From assembly GCF_012273895.1 (NCBI RefSeq), contig NW_024045132.1, positions 372,001 through 436,000 of the forward strand: a stretch of DNA of 64,000 nt, in the 5' to 3' direction. A program made the position numbers and the translations under genes. Positions 24,536 through 37,000 of the stretch are shown here, piece by piece. The stretch comes from Zerene cesonia (taxonomy: Eukaryota; Arthropoda; Insecta; Lepidoptera; Pieridae). Below the pieces are notes generated by a model. The model made no database searches, was not told the DNA's origin, and worked only from the letters and a program-made list of their open reading frames with translations. Every line of letters starts with the position of its first letter. Positions within the stretch are counted from its first letter, which is position 1.

Positions 24536-27500
24536 CCAATAATATACACCCTAAACTGATAAACTAACTAGCATTTACGATCTTACCTTTTACGATCAAC
24601 GTATACGGCCACTGAAACCCTTAATATATTTCCTACTTATATTTCATTGAAAATCTTTGCGAACAGCTATCGAATTTTCGGGACAGTATTTTTTGCACCA
24701 AATGATAAACATTTAAAGTAGTGTAGCGTGACGCAAAGCGCGTTGTAAATAATGACACTAAATACACTTTAATTATTACAAGCTTATAAATTTAGCAGTG
24801 TCTTATAGGTATTTGTATTTAAAGATTTGTGTTATAGTTTAAGGTACAAAAATGGATATCTACTCGATGTTGCTATCAATGCTTACTATCTGTAATGTAT
24901 AAAAAGCCTTAAGCCCTCGGCTCACAATGATAATACCCTATTATTGTTATCCATTAATTTTCCTGTGAGAAATGAATTTTTGTTTTGATGAAATATTTCG
25001 AAATTAATGTAAATTTACTTATTTCCTTGGAAAATATACGTACTTTGGGCGCACGGCCGCTGTACGTAACAGCATTGTTTTGCCGTTATATTTAGTTAAT
25101 TATAAGTTTTACAGCCCTACAATTAAACTAAAATAATTTCTTAATATAGATGTGTAAACATTGTGAATAGAAAGTTAATATCCGATTGCTTTATTTGTAA
25201 ATAATAACATTTCTCGTGTAATGTACAAATGGATATATTTATAATTATATAAATATACAACTCTTAAATATATATTTTTGTGACATGGTGTATAGTGAAA
25301 TGTTGCTACCAGCGTAAAATTATTTTTAATACATTTCGTGTTACAAAATGATCACAGGGCTTCACACAGTTTTTGCATCATGTCACTTTAACTTAAAACA
25401 TATCAACAGAATTGTATTGATCGCATCAGTTACCTACAAATGAATAGGCGTGAGGGATAGATTTAAAACGCACAATAAATTTATTTTGTATTTAAAGTTA
25501 TGTTTGCTCTTCATTCACCTTTAATTTTAGAGTTCTTATTACATATAGTGTAAACATTATTTAATTTTTGCATTGTTTTGTTAATACTTACAAATGTATT
25601 GTGACAGTAATGTTGAATGTGTTTTACAAAAATAAATGTGTATCCATTATTTTTGGATTAACCTAAAACATAATGAAATTGACAAAATTCCCAAGTGCCG
25701 TACCGTAAATATGTCCGGTCTACCACCGATAACACTACGGCTTTTTCTACATGTTTGAAATTTATGTCTATGTGTAATCATATACCAATAAACGGACTCT
25801 GGGTTTAATATATGTAATAATAATTATATTCAATATTTTAGTCACATTTTACTCAGAATAGTATGATAATCGTCGTCACATATTTAAGACTACTTAAGAC
25901 AATTCGAAAGTTGTACAATTATGTTGTAATTCAAAGTGTTGTACAAGTACATGTATAAAGGACAATTTAAGCGTATAATAGTACATGTCATATTTGTAAG
26001 ATTTTTTTTAGTACTCCATTGTAATAAAAACAAACAGTCCAATTGGTAGAAAACGTATGCGTGTTATATATCTAGGTGTGTTGTATCACTCGTAGATTCG
26101 GCTTCCAATATATGTGAATCGTTTATTATTTCATGATGATTGTTGATGTAGTATTGTAAAGATAACATGTATGAGATACTACCGGGTTATGATACCCATC
26201 ACTTGGTTTCTGCTAAGCTTCTCGAGCGTGTGTATAGTACATATGGCGTAGTGGAGTTCGTTAGATCTCCGCCATTGTTATATTTTGTATATAATTACTG
26301 TACATACTATGTATGCTGTGTGTAGAACTGTAGAATGTTTCACATTGATAGAGTCGTAAGTCAATTTAAAATTATAATGATATGCAGATTTTGAATAGTA
26401 TATTTTTTCAGGAAATCCAGAATCGTGAATTGAATCATACATGTGACGATTTTGGCTCAGTGTAAATCATATATACGTGCTTCAATAATTTTGTAGTCAT
26501 GTCCAAGCCTTTCGTCGTATTTCGTGATAATAGCACTAGTCTCTCTAGCTTCATAAAGATTATAAACACGGCCTATGTGTTAATTTGTATTTCCATGTAT
26601 TGTGACGAAATCTAGTGTTCGTTTTAAATATAATCTTGCATTTCGATTGCTGGCCATTTATTACAATATACTTACACTTTTAAAAGATTCATTTTATCAA
26701 CTTACATAAAAAATATCTATTAACTTTCTTTCTTTAGTCTTAAAAACGAGCCTTTAGCCTTTCGAGGCGTAAAGGTTGAAGCGATATGGGTTCTAAAGAC
26801 ATAAAATTATAGCTTAAGCGTATCATTCTAAAATCAACATATTGCCTTTTTAATAACGAGTAAATGGTGTGATTGAAAAAGAAATCCATACTAACAATTA
26901 TATAATATGTACTGCAATTGTAAACCAATACAAATGTCATGGCATGTCCTTTCCGCTTGCTATGTCTATACTTTATTAAAGGTGAATGTTACAAATGACT
27001 TTGTTTGATATAACATAAAAATAATTTAGCAAAATAATAAGTTTCATATGTAAATAGAAAAAGAGTTGTGTAGTGTTTTTTAATCAGGTCCGATATATTG
27101 TCATCGTAGCCATGCATGCACACATTGGTTTTAATAATTTTTTATATTGTAACCTACACATTTCCGTAAAATATTGTTATCTACACCAACAAGTATAATT
27201 AATGTATTTAATTTTACTTTAAGAATTATATATATGATAATTTATAAGAATGTCAGAAGTGTATCTATTGTAGATTTTAATAAATTTAAATTAATGTTTA
27301 TAAAAACATTTAAGTAAGAAACTTATTAAAAATTTGTGCCTAAATCAATTTAGTACTTAATACTGCTGCACAATAATGTGAATTTAAAAATTCTGAAACA
27401 ACAGTTATTAAAAACATTGTCTACTGAAACGTTAAAAAAAAAACTTCTGTTTCAATAGTGCAATACATAAATCCATTGAATGGTGTATAGTTTGGGATTT

Positions 27501-28800
27501 TTTTATGATTACTCTAAAGTGATAGGGCTGTAAATTAGAAATTAAAATAGTCTTGTTCATAAATAATATTATTATTGTCTATAAAAGTGCACGGAAACAT
27601 TGCTAAAATGTTGTGCTGTGGCGGATGTGTACAACCAGAAAGACTGTCAATTGGTATAGATATCCTTTATGATAGTTATAAATATAGTATTTTTATTAGA
27701 CAAAAATACAATAAATGTGTGAAGTCCAAAACTTTGTTTCATTTTTTATTATACTTGCTCTGATTGAAGATAAGATCGCCTTCTTAAAATGTGCTTTGTT
27801 TCAAGAAAAAACGTGAGGTGAATTTGATTTCTTTATCAAGGTATTTGCCTCTTGGCCGTTTTTGTAATGAAAACATTGTTACCCGTCTATAAGTATATAC
27901 CAAATAAAAACCGGTATTATGAAACAGAGATTTCAAAATTAATGACACAGGTAACCACTTTTTTGTCTACAGTGTGACAGGTTTTCATAATGTTAAATCT
28001 AGTTTTTGAAACAAACCAGGATAAACGGTCATCCTGAGTGTGCAATAAATTTGTTTTTTTTTAAATATTTGGAGGGCACATTTCTCGACTGTTAATCGTC
28101 ATTTATTATTACTTATTAATATTATTGTCATTAAACTTTAACCTTTCTCCTGTTTGCATTTTTTTTCTCATTGTTAGTGAGACGCCCAACAGAGAATGAA
28201 GTACCTGTTTCTTCGATATCCAGTGTCTTTCTGTAGTGATTCATTTACAAATCAAGGACAAATGTTTATCGCTATTTTTGGAACAGCTCGGGAGAAGACG
28301 AAATGAAATTTTGATTTCCTAAGCACAGATAGTAAATATTTACTACTTACTATCTAGTACCTACACAGAACTAAGAACGTGACGTCAATAGTCGGTCGTT
28401 TTGTTCAGTAATTATTCACCCCAGCCTAAAAATTTTGGATGCCTGGAAATTATATAAATGTTTTGAACAATACTTCCGAGATTAATTTCATTGTTCTTCA
28501 GCTCCGAGAAATAATATACTCGTACAGAGAACAGTAGTTCTAGATATTAGAGTAACAGCTTAACAACAAAACTAAATATATTCAAGCAGTAGAAATTCAA
28601 ACAGCAGAAAACAAAGTTGTTTAAAAGCTAGCAAAGTAGCAACGGGGAAAGTCCTCGTTATCCCCTCATTTATATATTTTGAATTTCATATAAAATAAAG
28701 CAATTATAATTGTGACAGTGAACTGTAAATTGAATAACAGCCAGCTAGCAAAATTTTTCAATTAAGCAGCAATTGCATATAAACTCATTATAAATTTTAA

Positions 28801-28998
28801 CCCTACTAATATTATAAAGGCAAAAGTTTGTAAGGATATGTGTGTGTTTGTTACTCTTTCACGCAAAAACTACTGACCGATTGCAAAGAAATTTAGTAGG
28901 TAGACAGCTGGTCAACTGAAATAACATATAGGCAACACTTTATCCCGATATTCCTACGGGATACGGAGTTGCGGAGGTGAAACCGCAGGGCGCAGCTT
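28801..28998 (+). repeat. Helitron-like element, copy A
   Basis: It starts CCCTACTAATATTATAAAGG and ends AACCGCAGGGCGCAGCTTCC. The interior holds 'gtagacagctggtcaactga' and 'cgatattcctacgggatacg'. It is the same family as 35945-36140, about 85-90% alike by eye. Confidence 0.65.
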
Positions 28999-29571
28999 CC
29001 TTTAAAAGTTATAATTATTTTTCTTTATAAGTTATAAGTAACAAATATTTTCCCCAACTGACGTCGTTTGATGCTCAAATATAAATTGCCTACGTAATAA
29101 CATAATATGACTTTCAAACCCCAAACCTGCCTGTCATGATAAAAACTACACGAGTAAAAAATAATAATCATGTCTTTATAGGACAGCACGACTTCGGTGT
29201 GATTTTTTTGCCCCAGATACAAAACCACATTAGGAATAAGTAATGTATGAAGTATGGATCTATTAAAATGTTTAGTACCTACCTAATCGTGTTGTGCAAT
29301 AGTCCAATTAATATCCAATAATTGTCATTGCTGACGTAGCTTGTGAAACAATGCAAGTTGAGCTAATTATTAGAAATGCTTCGTTTTTAATAATTACATA
29401 ATCATCTTATCTGTTTCTTATAAGAAGATAGCTTGATTCCGCAGTTTCACTTGCGCGCTACCCCGATAATGTTTAGCCTTTTTGCTTACTTACTTATTTA
29501 CTTATCTATATATATCTCTGTACCAAAAAGCAATGACAGAGTACTTACATAAACATTATTAAAAAAAAAAA

Positions 29572-29613
29572 AACATTTATAAAGCATTTCAATGCTATAA
29601 AACTAAAAATTAA
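29572..29613 (+). repeat. Solo hairpin tail of the tRNA-like SINE family
   Basis: An A-run followed by CATTTATAAAGCATTTCAAT, then GCTATAAAACTAAAAATTA. This is the 3' segment shared by the SINE copies at 29761, 43141 and 44198, here without its head. Confidence 0.6.
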
Positions 29614-29760
29614 ATTTAATAAAGGCACGTTCCATCGATACAATATTGTAATCATTGAAATAATGTTTATTGGTTGAGATGGTTCTGAATTATCTCAATA
29701 GATGGCGTGGGGTGTCCCTTAGGCACATGAAATCGATTCGAATCGAATCGTTCGATAACT

Positions 29761-29907
29761 GAGGCAGGATCGCGGTTAGCCGAGAAGCTAGGCGTTGCTA
29801 CGGTTTGGCAAAAAGAGGCGGGTTCGATCCCGCCTCGTGATAATTTTTTTTCTATTAATAAAAAAAACATTTATAAAGCATTTCAATGCTATAAAATTAA
29901 AAATTAC
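29761..29907 (+). repeat. tRNA-Ser/Leu-like SINE, copy 1 (fullest)
   Basis: The head has an A-box-like TTAGCCGAGAAGCTAGG (from about 29774) and a B box GGTTCGATCCC (29821-29831) inside an 8-bp stem GAGGCGGG/CCCGCCTC. The spacing, with a long middle arm, recalls class II tRNAs (Ser/Leu). A T-rich linker (TTTTTTTTCTATT) follows, then the hairpin tail AGCATTTCAATGCT and CTATAAAATTAAAAATTA. No proper acceptor stem pairs, so it is a retroposon and not a working tRNA gene. Confidence 0.65.
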
Positions 29908-29985
29908 GCATAACATTGATCTCTTCCCGTTAAAAGTATACTTATTAATAATTACTTAATTAGGTATTTGTCTATACACAAATAT

Positions 29986-30255
29986 ATACTAATGTTATAA
30001 AGATGAAGAGTTTGTTTGTTTGAATGCACTAATCTCAGGAACTACTGGTCTGATTTGAATTGAATTCTTTCAGTGTTCATAGCCCCTTTATTGAGAAGGC
30101 TATAGGCTTATTCTTAGATGTTTAAAATTACTGAACAGATTTTGATGGGTTTTTTTTAATGGATAGTGTGATTCAAGAGGAAGTTTAATATGTATAATAT
30201 ATGATGTATTAATATGACCGTGCGAATCTGGGGCGGGTCATTAGTTAATTATAAA
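29986..30255 (+). repeat. Two adjacent Helitron-like fragments
   Basis: The left part, from TACTAATGTTATAAAGATGA, has the interior 'gtttgtttgaatgcactaat'. The right part contains 'ctgaacagattttgatgggt' and ends in 'gaatctggggcgggtcatta'. These are the start and end blocks of the family, probably two insertions or one rearranged copy. Confidence 0.45.
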
Positions 30256-30793
30256 ACTTCTCTATGAAGCGCTTTTTAACATGCTTTTTTTATTATCCTC
30301 ACCAGTATGTTACCGACTCCCTTAGGTTCGATTTTGTCCCACTTGAAACGGATAGATTTACACCTAATACAGTAATTAAGGATCGCTAAAAATATAATAA
30401 TTTCATGAGTTTATCCTATTCTCCTGAATAGGATCGCCAGGATGAAATAAATTCTTTACGTTGGTATAAGTACTCTGTATAAGAGTAAGAGAGACAATTC
30501 AGTTAATTCTATCATATATGCGTGTTTTGTGTTTATTTCATTTGTAGAACCTAAGTAAATTTTTTTATATATAAAGTATTTGCTACCGCGACCGGTTCGG
30601 AAATAAGTTTCGACTTCTCAGAGAAGAGCTGACGAGAAAGTGTAGTTGTTTAACAAAATTTCTCATTTAATATAATAATTATTTCAGATGTTCATATTCT
30701 ATCACTAACAATTATTTTAATCGAAACAACCAATAATGATAATTCCATTGTTTTAAAATATTCCATATTGAATTATATATATCGAAGGGCCAA

Positions 30794-31057
30794 GTGCATA
30801 TTTACGTGAGGGATTTGGGAAAAGTCGGTGTCATTAGCACCTGCTGCCCTTTCGATAGCCATGGCAGGGTGAAATACACGTTCAAACTACAATATCAGCT
30901 GTTGTGGTGCTCAGTTGTCTCACAGTCGGTCGTCGCGGTCCGTCACTTGACAATGCGCGGTTTGGACCGTAATTCGTAACCTCAGTGAATAAATGGACAT
31001 GTGAAAAAACTCTTGATTGCTCTATATGATTTTATTTGAACCAGCGGTGCGTGGACC
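30794..31057 (+). promoter_or_regulatory. Probable carbonic anhydrase promoter/5' UTR
   Basis: This GC-richer island lies just upstream of the start codon, containing 'cagtcggtcgtcgcggtccg' and an initiator-like CTCAGTG near 30985. No TATA box stands out. Promoter status is inferred from position and composition only. Confidence 0.35.
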
Positions 31058-34000
31058 ATGGATTTTTCATTTGCAATTTTATTCTCATTCGCCTCTATAT
31101 TGGGTATGTTGTTTCCTGTTATTGTTTAGAATGTTAAGAGAATGAGTGTTAGTATTTTCTTGTGTTTGATTTCACGCGAGTATTATACATTTAGAAATTA
31201 AGGACTTTTTAACGGATTGACTGAGACTGACCAGTCTCCCCGTGACCACGCTCGCTGTAAAGTGTTCGAAACGTCGGGTTAATAATATAATGAATAAATC
31301 GCGTTTAAAATCCGTTAAAAAGAATAAGTGTTGCTTACTTGATGATGACAAAATGTGAAAATAGCGAATAAGATTATTAAAAAAAATCGATGAAAACTTA
31401 ATAAATAACATAATATTATTATTTTGATGACTTCATTTAAATTCTTTATTCAAGCTAATAATTGCTAATTAAAATATTATATCACATATAACTAGTGGTC
31501 CACCCCGGCTTCGCTACTCGCACAAAGGAAGTTTCATATCCAATGGTGAAAGAATCATTAAAATGGTCTTCCTGTGGTTATTCCTGAAATAAGTGCGTCC
31601 AAAGAAACAAACAAAGTCTCACTTCTCAATTATATCTGTTATATAATAGATAGATAGGACATTCATTAAAAAACCCAAAATCAAAGAAGCGTATTAATTG
31701 TTGCGGTCCAGAGATTTTAAAATACTTAGGTGTACCTACATTTTGTTAAACACTTTATAAGCTTTAAGACAATTCATTCTTTAATTTAATACTAAATAAG
31801 TACGATATTTCAAAACATCGCTGAATACGTGACTCGTATTAGAATATATCCAAACACATAGAAACTCATTAGATAATTACTTTTGAACAATTATAAAATA
31901 TTTTGTGTTCATGTCGGTACTCACCTTGTTTAAACTTTACATCGTGCAACCATAATTTGCAATTCAAAATTGTAATTCGTAAATAACCATGAACGCAATC
32001 AATTAAACAGTTTTGTAGGCAAAACATTACAAAACTAAACATACCAAAATAATTTTTGTTGGTTTGTAGACTGTGTCTTTTGATATTCAATGATTTTAAG
32101 GTAAGGTAAGACGAAGCATATGGACTTTCCCTATAGCTATAAATTAATAGCATTGAAAATAACACAAAACAGGGATTTAAGAATAATCTATAATATCCTC
32201 TTGGAGTTTTGGTAATTTATTATTTATTCATATTGAGGATATAATTATCGTGCATTTATACATTTTGCAATGCAATAATTATTCATCAATGACGTGCCAT
32301 ACTCAGTCTTTTATCTATTTACAAAGAACAGGCGCAATTCATTGAGGACACTTCACATTTATTATTTTCATAAGGAAGTTATTTGTACTCTCTACTAATT
32401 ACTAGATATTTGTTAAGTATTTATTCCATTTATATTTGATGAGTAAGCGCATTTTATGAGTGCATATATATATAGTATTACATATATTACCTTTCAAATA
32501 AATCAACAGATAGTGCAGGAAGTACCTGCCACACAAAACACAGATTTTAACCAGCAATGTAAATTCATTAATCGGAATCAATCAATCTACTTACATATCC
32601 AACTATAACTATATTACAAAAAAGGAAAAAAAATTGCTACACGCAAATATTTTTTTATATTATGTTTGTTTGTGTGTAGTGAATATCTTATCGTCAATTT
32701 TTATAATTCAAGTATTCTATACAATAATTACCCCGGGCAATGCATAAAATACCTCGGGCATTCTGACAATGTATGAAATATTATTGTTTATACCTAAATC
32801 ATTAAGCTCTATGACTAATTTCTAAGTTAATACAGACTAACAGTGCGTGTGAATTGGCAACATAACAACTATATTGAACTTTAGCATATGACGAGTGTCA
32901 TTATGCAGGCATTATGCAACATAAAGATGACAAAGTTTGGTAATATTTTTATACAATTTTTACGGCAGAGGTCCTAACAAATTACAAAAGGATTTGATAT
33001 TTCGGAACGGATTTATTGCTCTCTTAGTGTTTTGTAACTACAGTATATTTTATTGGTTGATATTGCATTTCGCAATTCTGTATAAAATATTAATTCTGTC
33101 CAAATTTGCGAAAATTGACCATATTGATTTAAATATAGATAAATCTTTTATTTTGTATGGATGCGATGCTCTTTCACAAAAGTTACTGAACAGATGCTCT
33201 AAATCTTTTGGTACATAATTAACATACCTACAGGTTATAATTGTTTTTATGAAATAAAATTATTATTATAACTTTAGTAAATAATCTTATTAGATTTATA
33301 TTTATTTATAGCCTCATCGCTCATATACACAGGGTATATGTCCCAGCCGTAGGAGCGGAATAAGTTATATGGAAATAATAATTTACCATATCATGCTGAT
33401 TATTTGAATGCATAAATGGTTATATTATTAGGTACTAAACACTTATGGACTAATGTTTTGAATGGATCAATAATTCAAGTAGATATGTTTTATTAATTAT
33501 ATAATCTGAATATGTGCTATTTGGAATGAAACCAAATACCTAAGATATCTAGAATACCTTTTATCTAGAATATATATAGAACTACATTAACGAGTAGGTA
33601 ACATTATGCAGGGCGTTGGTATTGTATTTTAGTTTATAAATAAAAAATACTTTTATAATTTCATAGTCGATTGAATATACGCTTAAATTAGACTGCAGTA
33701 CAGTTTTAGAACTTGAACATTCTCTTTATCCGTATCTAAATTTAGCGATCTTATCAAAAGTAAGTAGGTAAAGTTTGTTGTAGTGGTTGTATTTTTAAAT
33801 AAAAAATCTTTTCGCCAACCTTATTATTAAGTCCGATGCTAATTATTAATTCAGAAGAAAGATAAACAAAACAATATTACGAGCTTGTTTCTACAGACAA
33901 ACATTTATTGGTCTATGCTTACTTCCTGCATGTCGTTATATCGAAAATTAGGTACCTACGCAAGTGAAATCTAGACTAAATGCGTAGACCATTACCGCCG

Positions 34001-37000
34001 AGAAGCTGTAAGACGTTCTATATTAAACACAATGCACTCTAAATTATTTGCATACGGCACATTAGAACAGTATTAAGAGAAAGTACTACTTTTTGCTTAC
34101 ACGCCTTTGTCTCATAGTAAAAGCCGTAAATAAAGTATATTTGGGAAAATAGCATCTATGTGCCAACTGAAAAGTTCAAAAACCCACGTATTATTATCAC
34201 GTATCACGTATTATTACACGTATCAATTGTAACAAATTTTGCATTATTGCTGAACGAATTAAAACTTTATCAATATAATAAAACATCGAGCGCACTATTT
34301 TTTTTGAACATTTACATAATTGAAAAGCATAAACACGTCAGCTGCAAATACATAAACATTAATCACAATCACTTATTAATGTGACAATCTAATTTATTCA
34401 TCAATTGTCGTTTGCTGTGTTAACAGCTCCGATATATATAACATATCAATATTATAAGATAAAAAATATATGAAACACAACAAGACATTTTATAGACGTT
34501 GGTAATAATTTTTTACTGGCATCCATAATGTCGGAAAGCGAGAAATATTTGAAGCGGTTAGTTGTTCTTTCACAGATTAGTAGCAAAATGTTCCGGTCTA
34601 AATAATTTCGTAGGTCACTTACAGGATGGTGGCATTGCCTATGTCTCTGTTAGCAAACGTATTCTTGATCTTTTGCTGTTGGTATCGAATATCATTATAT
34701 GGAAAAGGGAAGGAAATACTTATCCAAAAATACCAGGTCAAGACAAGACAAGTAACAAGAAAAGTGTATAATGGATTGTCATCTAGTCTACGTGTAGATA
34801 TTTAATATCAAAGAATGTCAATTTATTAAATTACTGTTCACATTGTAGGTATTATTGTGGCACCATAAACGAAAAGAAAAATGTTTTATTAAATTTGCAT
34901 AAACGTACTTAGCGTTCGTTATTGTTATTTAAAAGCAATTCTTTTTACTTTATTGTTGATGTTTTTCAAGCATCACGATTCACGATACCTTTGTTTTCAA
35001 CAAAATTATCTTACTTGTTTAAAATATCGTGACAATACTTTCCTATAAGTGTCCGTGACCACGACAGTCTTGCAAGAGTTTAACAATAGCAATAGAAAAT
35101 ATTTATGTGGAATTAAAAAAAAATTGATATTATTTTAAAATGCGAGAGCGCAAAATAAAATTCCAATTTTCTATAATTACGCAATTGTAAAACTATAAAG
35201 ACTTTGAACGGAACACGAAATCTTTAAGTATCGAACTAACTAATTGTTTGTTGAAGAAATGGAAAGAGTATGTCCATTATATACATATCTAGCAGTCTAT
35301 AGACATGTTAGTTAGAGTTAGTGTTAGTCTCTTTTTACATATATGTCTTTAAGAGTTCAAACAAAAGAGTATGTTTTTATATCTCCGTAATTTCCTCAGT
35401 CAATATAAAATTCACCAAAAGAATTCAAATTAACGGTTTATTCTACCTTTTGTACCGTTTATATTTAGCTGCGGCTTGTCACGTACGTACGCTTGCTTAA
35501 TTTCCTTCCTTTCACATAAAAAGAACAAATAATACAACTCCTCATGTCCAATATTTTAATCCCCGAAACGTTGAGGAAATTTCCTGTGACCTAGAATTGC
35601 AAAAATTGGCAAGAAGGCCACAGAAAAGTTTATGATAAGTTAGAGAAAAAATTACATTGTATTGTAAATTTGTTTTTTCACACTAGATACACTACGGGTT
35701 AGAAAATTCGAATGAATAATATGGTGATTTATTTTTATCCGGATTATCGTGGCCTTTATTATTTACTAGCGGACCGCCCCAGTTCGCCCGTGGTACATAT
35801 AGCTCTCAGGGATCGTCGTATCAAAGGTGAAGAATGTAGGAAATCGGTCCTAAGATTAACGCGTAAAAAATAAAATTAAGCGAATGTTTAGAACAATAAC
35901 GAACAAAATATACATTCTTGCCTATGTCTACAAATCCAACTATCTTACTAATATTATAAATGCGAAAATTTGTAAGGATGTGTGTGTGTGTTTGTTGCTC
36001 TTTGACGCAAAAATTACTGAACTGATTGAAATTTGGTACGTAGACAGCTGGACAACTGGAATAACATATAGGCAACTTTCTATCCCGATATTCCTACGGG
36101 ATACGGACTTACGCGGGTAAAACCGCGGGGCGCAGCTAGTAAGTTTATATAGGTGAGTCTTTTTTGGAATTTGAACTTGAAACCTTTACTATCTAGTCAT
36201 TAAATAAATAAATTACAAAGAGGTAGTCTGCTAATGTAGTCAGAATTTGGGCATCGACATTATTATTAAAATAGTGACGCCAAACACTGTTACGTGTTAA
36301 AACATTCCAAATTAATGTTCGTCCTCAAACTTTTTGATTCAACAGTTTTGTTTTGGGGTCAAATTAAGCCGAAACAATGTGAGGCCTTCTACTGTAGTTT
36401 CACAGCGTAATGATAAACAATTGTGCTTTAAATCGTCTCTTCATGGTGTCTTTTCCTTAGATTATTCATGGAGTATTTGTGATTTTGTGTCGTATTAAAA
36501 TTGTAAGCGATATAATAATAAGCAATAATACTATTTCAGAGTGATTTAATTTGTACATAAACGATTCTATGATTTGTGGATCTGTAATCAATGATTTATG
36601 AATTTTAATGTGTTTAATCTTATATTGATAAACTTTTATGGTAATTCTAGGTATCTACTATATCTATAAAAGAAAGTCGTCTATTAACACCACATAACTC
36701 TACTTATCGCATTTTAATCATTATTGGATTCATGAAATTTTGGAAAAACTTTGCAAAAAAAACTCGAACGGAGCCGGGACGATCACTAATTTCATATGAT
36801 GTAATAAAAGGCTAAAAATGTAGCTTCCAACGGTAAAAGAACTTTTAAAATCGATTAAGTGGTTTTAAGGTCGCTCAATACAAAATTACTAATCTAAATT
36901 TATAATGCTGATAAAATTTATTTTCTGAATTTAATTACATTTCACAGTAACGGAAACTAATTAAATCTTTACAGGCCTATCGAATTTAGCTAACTATTTC

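Larger units (their letters stand above)
23606..30793. other. Intergenic DNA between FBXO28 and carbonic anhydrase
   Basis: There is no supported gene. The left part may include extended FBXO28 3' UTR. Repeats seen: a dispersed element near 24.4 kb, Helitron-like copies at 28.8 kb and 30.0 kb, and SINE pieces near 29.6-29.9 kb. The 26-28 kb stretch is plain AT-rich sequence. Confidence 0.55.

Noticed and set aside
29761..29846. Functional tRNA gene
   Set aside because: A and B boxes are present, but there is no pairing acceptor stem and the sequence continues into a repeated tail; it is a SINE head.
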